Of a DNA stretch of 9,878 nucleotides, positions 5,548-9,878 are shown in pieces (within the stretch, counting starts at the first letter, position 1; each line of letters opens with the position of its first letter). Made by a program: the position numbers and the translations under genes. The notes under the pieces are model-generated. The model made no database searches. It was not told where the DNA came from and was given only the letters and a program-made list of their open reading frames with translations. The DNA is from an uncultured Collinsella sp. (lineage in GTDB: Bacteria > Actinomycetota > Coriobacteriia > Coriobacteriales > Coriobacteriaceae): assembly GCA_902492185.1 (NCBI GenBank), contig CABUKY010000063.1, positions 1-9,878 of the forward strand. Reading direction: 5' to 3'.

Positions 5548-6348
5548 ATGAGCGCAAATCCGCTGCTTTCCATCGAAGGTCTGACCGCCTCCGTGGACGA
5601 GAAGACTATCCTCCACAACGTCAACCTCAACGTCGCCGCCGGCGAGACCCACGTGCTGATGGGACCCAACGGCGCCGGCAAGTCCACCCTCGGCCACCTG
5701 GTCATGGGCGACCCCGTCTACACGGTCAACGACGGCCGTATCGTCTTTGACGGCCAGGACATCACCGAGCTCACCACCGACAAGCGCTCGCGCGCCGGCC
5801 TGTTCCTGAGCTTCCAGGCCCCGGTCGAGATTCCGGGCGTGCCGCTGTCGAGCTTTTTGCGCGCCAGCATCGCCGGCCGCCCCGGCCTGGAGATGAAAGG
5901 CAAGGAGTTCCGCCGTCGCGTCAAGGAGCTCGCGGCCGAGCTCAACATGGATACCGCCTACCTCAACCGCGAGCTGGGCGTGGGCTTCTCGGGCGGCGAG
6001 AAAAAGAAGGTCGAGATGCTCCAGCTTCTGCTGCTGCAGCCCAAGCTCGCCATCCTGGACGAGACCGACTCTGGTCTGGACGTCGACGCGCTTTCCACCG
6101 TCAGCCACGGCATGAACGCCTACCGCAAGAGCTGCGACGGCTCCATGCTCATCATCACGCACAACACGCGCATCCTGGAGCACCTGGATGTCGACCGCGT
6201 CCACGTTATGGTCAAGGGCCACATCGTACGCGAGGACGACGCCTCGCTCATTCCCTGGATCGACAAGAACGGTTTTGAGACCTTCGAGCGCGAGGCCGCC
6301 GAGCAGCGCGCCCAGGCCGAGTCCGCTGCTGCCGAGCAGCAGGCGTAA
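5548..6348 (+). CDS. sufC: SufC, ATPase of the Fe-S cluster assembly scaffold
   Basis: The 266-aa protein has the complete ABC ATPase set: Walker A GPNGAGKST (39-47), Q-loop Q90 in SFQAPVEIPG, signature FSGGE (147-151), Walker B LAILDETDSGLD (167-178) and switch H205. The SFQAP...IPGV and SGGEKKK...DSGLDVDAL forms are characteristic of SufC rather than of transporter ATPases. There is no membrane partner nearby; SufB and SufD follow instead. SufC is the cytosolic ATPase that drives rearrangement of the SufBC2D scaffold. The C-terminus carries an Ala/Glu/Gln-rich tail of about 20 residues. ATG 5548 has GAGAGGG 5 bases upstream (5536-5542); an in-frame ATG at 5518 has no such site and adds ten residues unlike the family. 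First gene of the rightward operon, 12 bases before sufB. Confidence 0.96.
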   Translation: MSANPLLSIEGLTASVDEKTILHNVNLNVAAGETHVLMGPNGAGKSTLGHLVMGDPVYTVNDGRIVFDGQDITELTTDKRSRAGLFLSFQAPVEIPGVPLSSFLRASIAGRPGLEMKGKEFRRRVKELAAELNMDTAYLNRELGVGFSGGEKKKVEMLQLLLLQPKLAILDETDSGLDVDALSTVSHGMNAYRKSCDGSMLIITHNTRILEHLDVDRVHVMVKGHIVREDDASLIPWIDKNGFETFEREAAEQRAQAESAAAEQQA

Positions 6349-6360
6349 AGGGGCGACGCA

Positions 6361-7772
<1,412 letters not shown>

Positions 7773-7773
<1 letters not shown>

Positions 7774-9044
7774 TGAAACAGACCACGAACACCGCTGCTA
7801 CCACCCTTGAGCAGGTCAATGCGATGCCGGCTGCCACTTGGGGTTGGCTCAAGATGAACCAGACCAAGCTCGAGCTCTCTGACGAGCTTGCCGCCGCTCC
7901 CGCCGAGGCCGTTGAGGCTGAGGGCTTGGAAGAGCAGTTTGCTGGCGTGGCAGACGCGTTCGACGCCGCCATGGACGCCATGGCCGATCGCTTCCCCGAG
8001 CGCCGCGCCTCCGCCCCTGGCGATGCCGCCGACCGCGCCCGCATCACGCGCGAGACCGAGCTTGACGTGCCCGCCACCTCCATCTACCAGGCCGGTGCCA
8101 TTAAGCTGGAGGAGGAGCTCTCCCCCGCTGAGGCCTTCGAGACTGGCATGGGCGAGGCTGCCTACACCTACCTGGCCGAGCACGCCACTAAGCGCGTCGT
8201 CATCGATGTGCCCACATACCAGCACGCCACGGTTACCGTGCGTGTGAGCGGTGTCGATGCCGCCGCGGCCATCGCCGCCATCGACGTCATCGCCCGTCCC
8301 CAGTCGACGCTCAATCTGCATATTGCCCTAGACTCCCCCGTTACCGGCGAGGGCGTCGTGGGCTCTGTGCTACGCGTGTGCGCTTACGAGTACGCCACCG
8401 TCAACGTGGCCTGCACGCAGACGCTCGACGATAGCTGGATCGCACTCGACGACACCGGCCTGTTCCTGGACGAGGGCGCGCGCGTCAACGTGCAACACAC
8501 CGTCCTGGGTGCCGGCGCCAGCGCCACCGGCCTTGCCGGCGATCTGTTGGGCGATACCGCCAAGGTCACCATCGATACTGACTACCTTGGCGCCCGCGAG
8601 CAGGTGCGCGACTTTAACTACGAGCTGCGCCACCGCGGTCGCAAGACCGAGTGCGAGATCGACGCCAACGGCGTGCTGACCGGCACGTCCAAGAAGGTCT
8701 ACCGTGGCACCATCGACCTCGTGCACGGCTGCAAGGGTGCAACCGGCACCGAGCGCGAGACGGTGCTTTTGGCCAACAAGGGCGTCGACAACAAGACCAT
8801 TCCCGTCATTCTCTGCGACGAGGACGACGTCGCCGGCAACCACGGCGCCACCATCGGTCACGTCCGCGACGAGCAGCTGTTCTACCTCGCCTGCCGCGGC
8901 CTTGACCAAAACGCCGCCGAGGACCTGTTCATCCGCGCCAAGCTGGAGGACGCCGCGCTTTCCGCCACCGACGAGCGCACCCGCGCCGCCGTCGTCCGCC
9001 TGGGCAACAACCTGATCGATAACTTTGAAGAGGAGCTCGCATGA
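7773..9044 (+). CDS. sufD: SufD, Fe-S cluster assembly scaffold subunit
   Basis: The 423-aa protein is the SufB paralogue SufD. The N-terminal 100 or so residues are variable and Ala/Glu-rich. The C-terminal half shows the beta-helix and family motifs: NVQHTVLGAGA, DYLGAREQ, NGVLTGTSKKVYRGTIDL, LLANKGVDNKTIPVILCDEDDVAGNHGATIG, and LFYLACRGLDQNAAEDLF. H357 in AGNHGATIG is in the position of the cluster-assembly His near E. coli SufD H360. It pairs with SufB and SufC in the cytosolic scaffold. Start ATG 7773 overlaps the sufB stop by one base, with AAGGAG about 10 bases upstream. The frame is open further upstream inside sufB, but that part is a shadow. The stop TGA overlaps the sufS start (ATGA). 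SufB comes before SufD, and similarity in the C-terminal half points to an old duplication. Confidence 0.95.
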
Positions 9045-9878
9045 TCGACACCGAGCACGTTAAATGCGATACCTGCACCGCCCCCGAGCCCATGGAGCTC
9101 GACGCCAGCGACGAGGCTTCGCGCGGCTGGCCCACTGTGGACATCGAGACCAACCCCTACAAGGGCCAGTTCCCGCTGTTCCAGCAGCACCCCGAGATCG
9201 CCTTCCTCGATAGCGCCGCCACCGCGCAGCGCCCTGCCTGTGTGCTCGACGCCGAACGCGACTTCTATCAGCGCATGAACGCCAACCCCCTGCGCGGCCT
9301 GTACTCGCTGTCCGTCGAGGCCACCGACGCCATCGCGAAGGTCCGCCAACAGATCGCCGACCTCATCGGCGCCGCCCAGGCCAACGAGGTCGTCTTCACC
9401 CGCAACACGAGCGAGTCGCTCAACCTGGTCGCCAAGAGCTTTGCACCCACGGTGCTCGAGCCCGATGACGAGGTCGTCATCACCATCATGGAGCACCACT
9501 CCAACCTAATCCCGTGGCAGCAGGTCTGCCGCGAAACCGGCGCCAAGCTCGTCTACCTCTACCCCACCAAGACCGGTCAACTCACCACCGAGGAGGTTCT
9601 GTCCAAGGTGGGCCCCAAGACCAAAATCTTGGCCGTGGGTCAGGTGTCTAACGTGCTGGGCGTCGAGAACCCGGTCAAGAATCTCGGCAAGCTCGTGCAC
9701 AAGTACGGCGGCTATCTGGTCGTCGACGGCGCGCAGTCGCTGCCGCACATGCCGGTCGATGTGGCCGATCTGGGCGCCGACTTCTTTGCCTTTAGCGCGC
9801 ACAAGGCCATGGGCCCCATGGGCATCGGCGTGCTGTGGGGCAAAATGGACCTGCTCAACGCCATGCCGCCCATGCTCA
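9041..9878 (+). CDS. sufS: SufS-type cysteine desulfurase, 3' end beyond the window
   Basis: The first 279 codons of a PLP-dependent cysteine desulfurase are present. Motifs: FLDSAATAQRP near 55-65, NPLRGLYSLSVEATDAI, VVFTRNTSESLNLV, EHHSNLIPWQ (H152 stacks on PLP in relatives), VVDGAQSLPHMPVDV (D229) and FSAHKAMGPMGIGVLWG with the Schiff-base Lys K255. Counting against E. coli SufS (H123, D200, K226) shows the same spacing offset by 29 residues, so the protein has an N-terminal extension of about 29-35 residues. This contains C9-x-x-C12. The enzyme takes sulfur from L-cysteine and passes it to SufB, usually via SufU or SufE. The catalytic Cys loop lies beyond the window. ATG 9041 overlaps the sufD stop by four bases and has AGAGGAG 5 bases upstream. 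Confidence 0.95.
   Translation, partial: MIDTEHVKCDTCTAPEPMELDASDEASRGWPTVDIETNPYKGQFPLFQQHPEIAFLDSAATAQRPACVLDAERDFYQRMNANPLRGLYSLSVEATDAIAKVRQQIADLIGAAQANEVVFTRNTSESLNLVAKSFAPTVLEPDDEVVITIMEHHSNLIPWQQVCRETGAKLVYLYPTKTGQLTTEEVLSKVGPKTKILAVGQVSNVLGVENPVKNLGKLVHKYGGYLVVDGAQSLPHMPVDVADLGADFFAFSAHKAMGPMGIGVLWGKMDLLNAMPPML

Overview
The window is GC-rich, densely coded actinobacterial-looking DNA. A sortase-anchored surface protein, a SUF operon under an Rrf2-type regulator, and the protein sequences themselves suggest a gut member of the Coriobacteriia, possibly Collinsella. That assignment is an impression from sequence style and no database was searched.

Layout. (1) 2-259 (+): the C-terminal end of a probable family-2 glycosyltransferase, cut by the window start. 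(2) 284-2080 (-), convergent with it: a large protein of the AAA-ATPase-like/PD-(D/E)XK family whose ATPase and nuclease motifs both look damaged. (3) 2283-4061 (-): a secreted, cell-wall-anchored protein with signal peptide, an N-terminal domain resembling a lysozyme fold, a long Ser/Asp then Lys/Glu stalk, a Thr tract and an MPKTG sorting signal. A terminator hairpin separates it from gene 2. (4) 4190-5323 (-): three packed genes read in the order Rrf2/IscR-like regulator, MntA-like nucleotidyltransferase, HepT/HI0074-like HEPN protein. The last two look like a toxin-antitoxin pair. (5) 5324-5547: a divergent regulatory region with four copies of an 8-bp half-site arranged as a nested palindrome, then a promoter for the rightward operon. 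(6) 5548-9878 (+): sufC, sufB, sufD and the start of sufS, tightly spaced or overlapping. The last gene is cut by the window end.

How the genes may work together. SufC, SufB and SufD form the Fe-S cluster scaffold complex and SufS supplies sulfur from cysteine. The Rrf2 protein has three cysteines suitable for holding a cluster, so it can plausibly sense Fe-S status and act on the shared region between it and sufC. The most unusual arrangement is that the nucleotidyltransferase/HEPN pair follows the regulator gene directly, with its ribosome-binding site overlapping the regulator's stop codon, so the pair may be expressed together with the Fe-S sensor. The surface protein and the AAA-like protein have no evident link to Fe-S metabolism.
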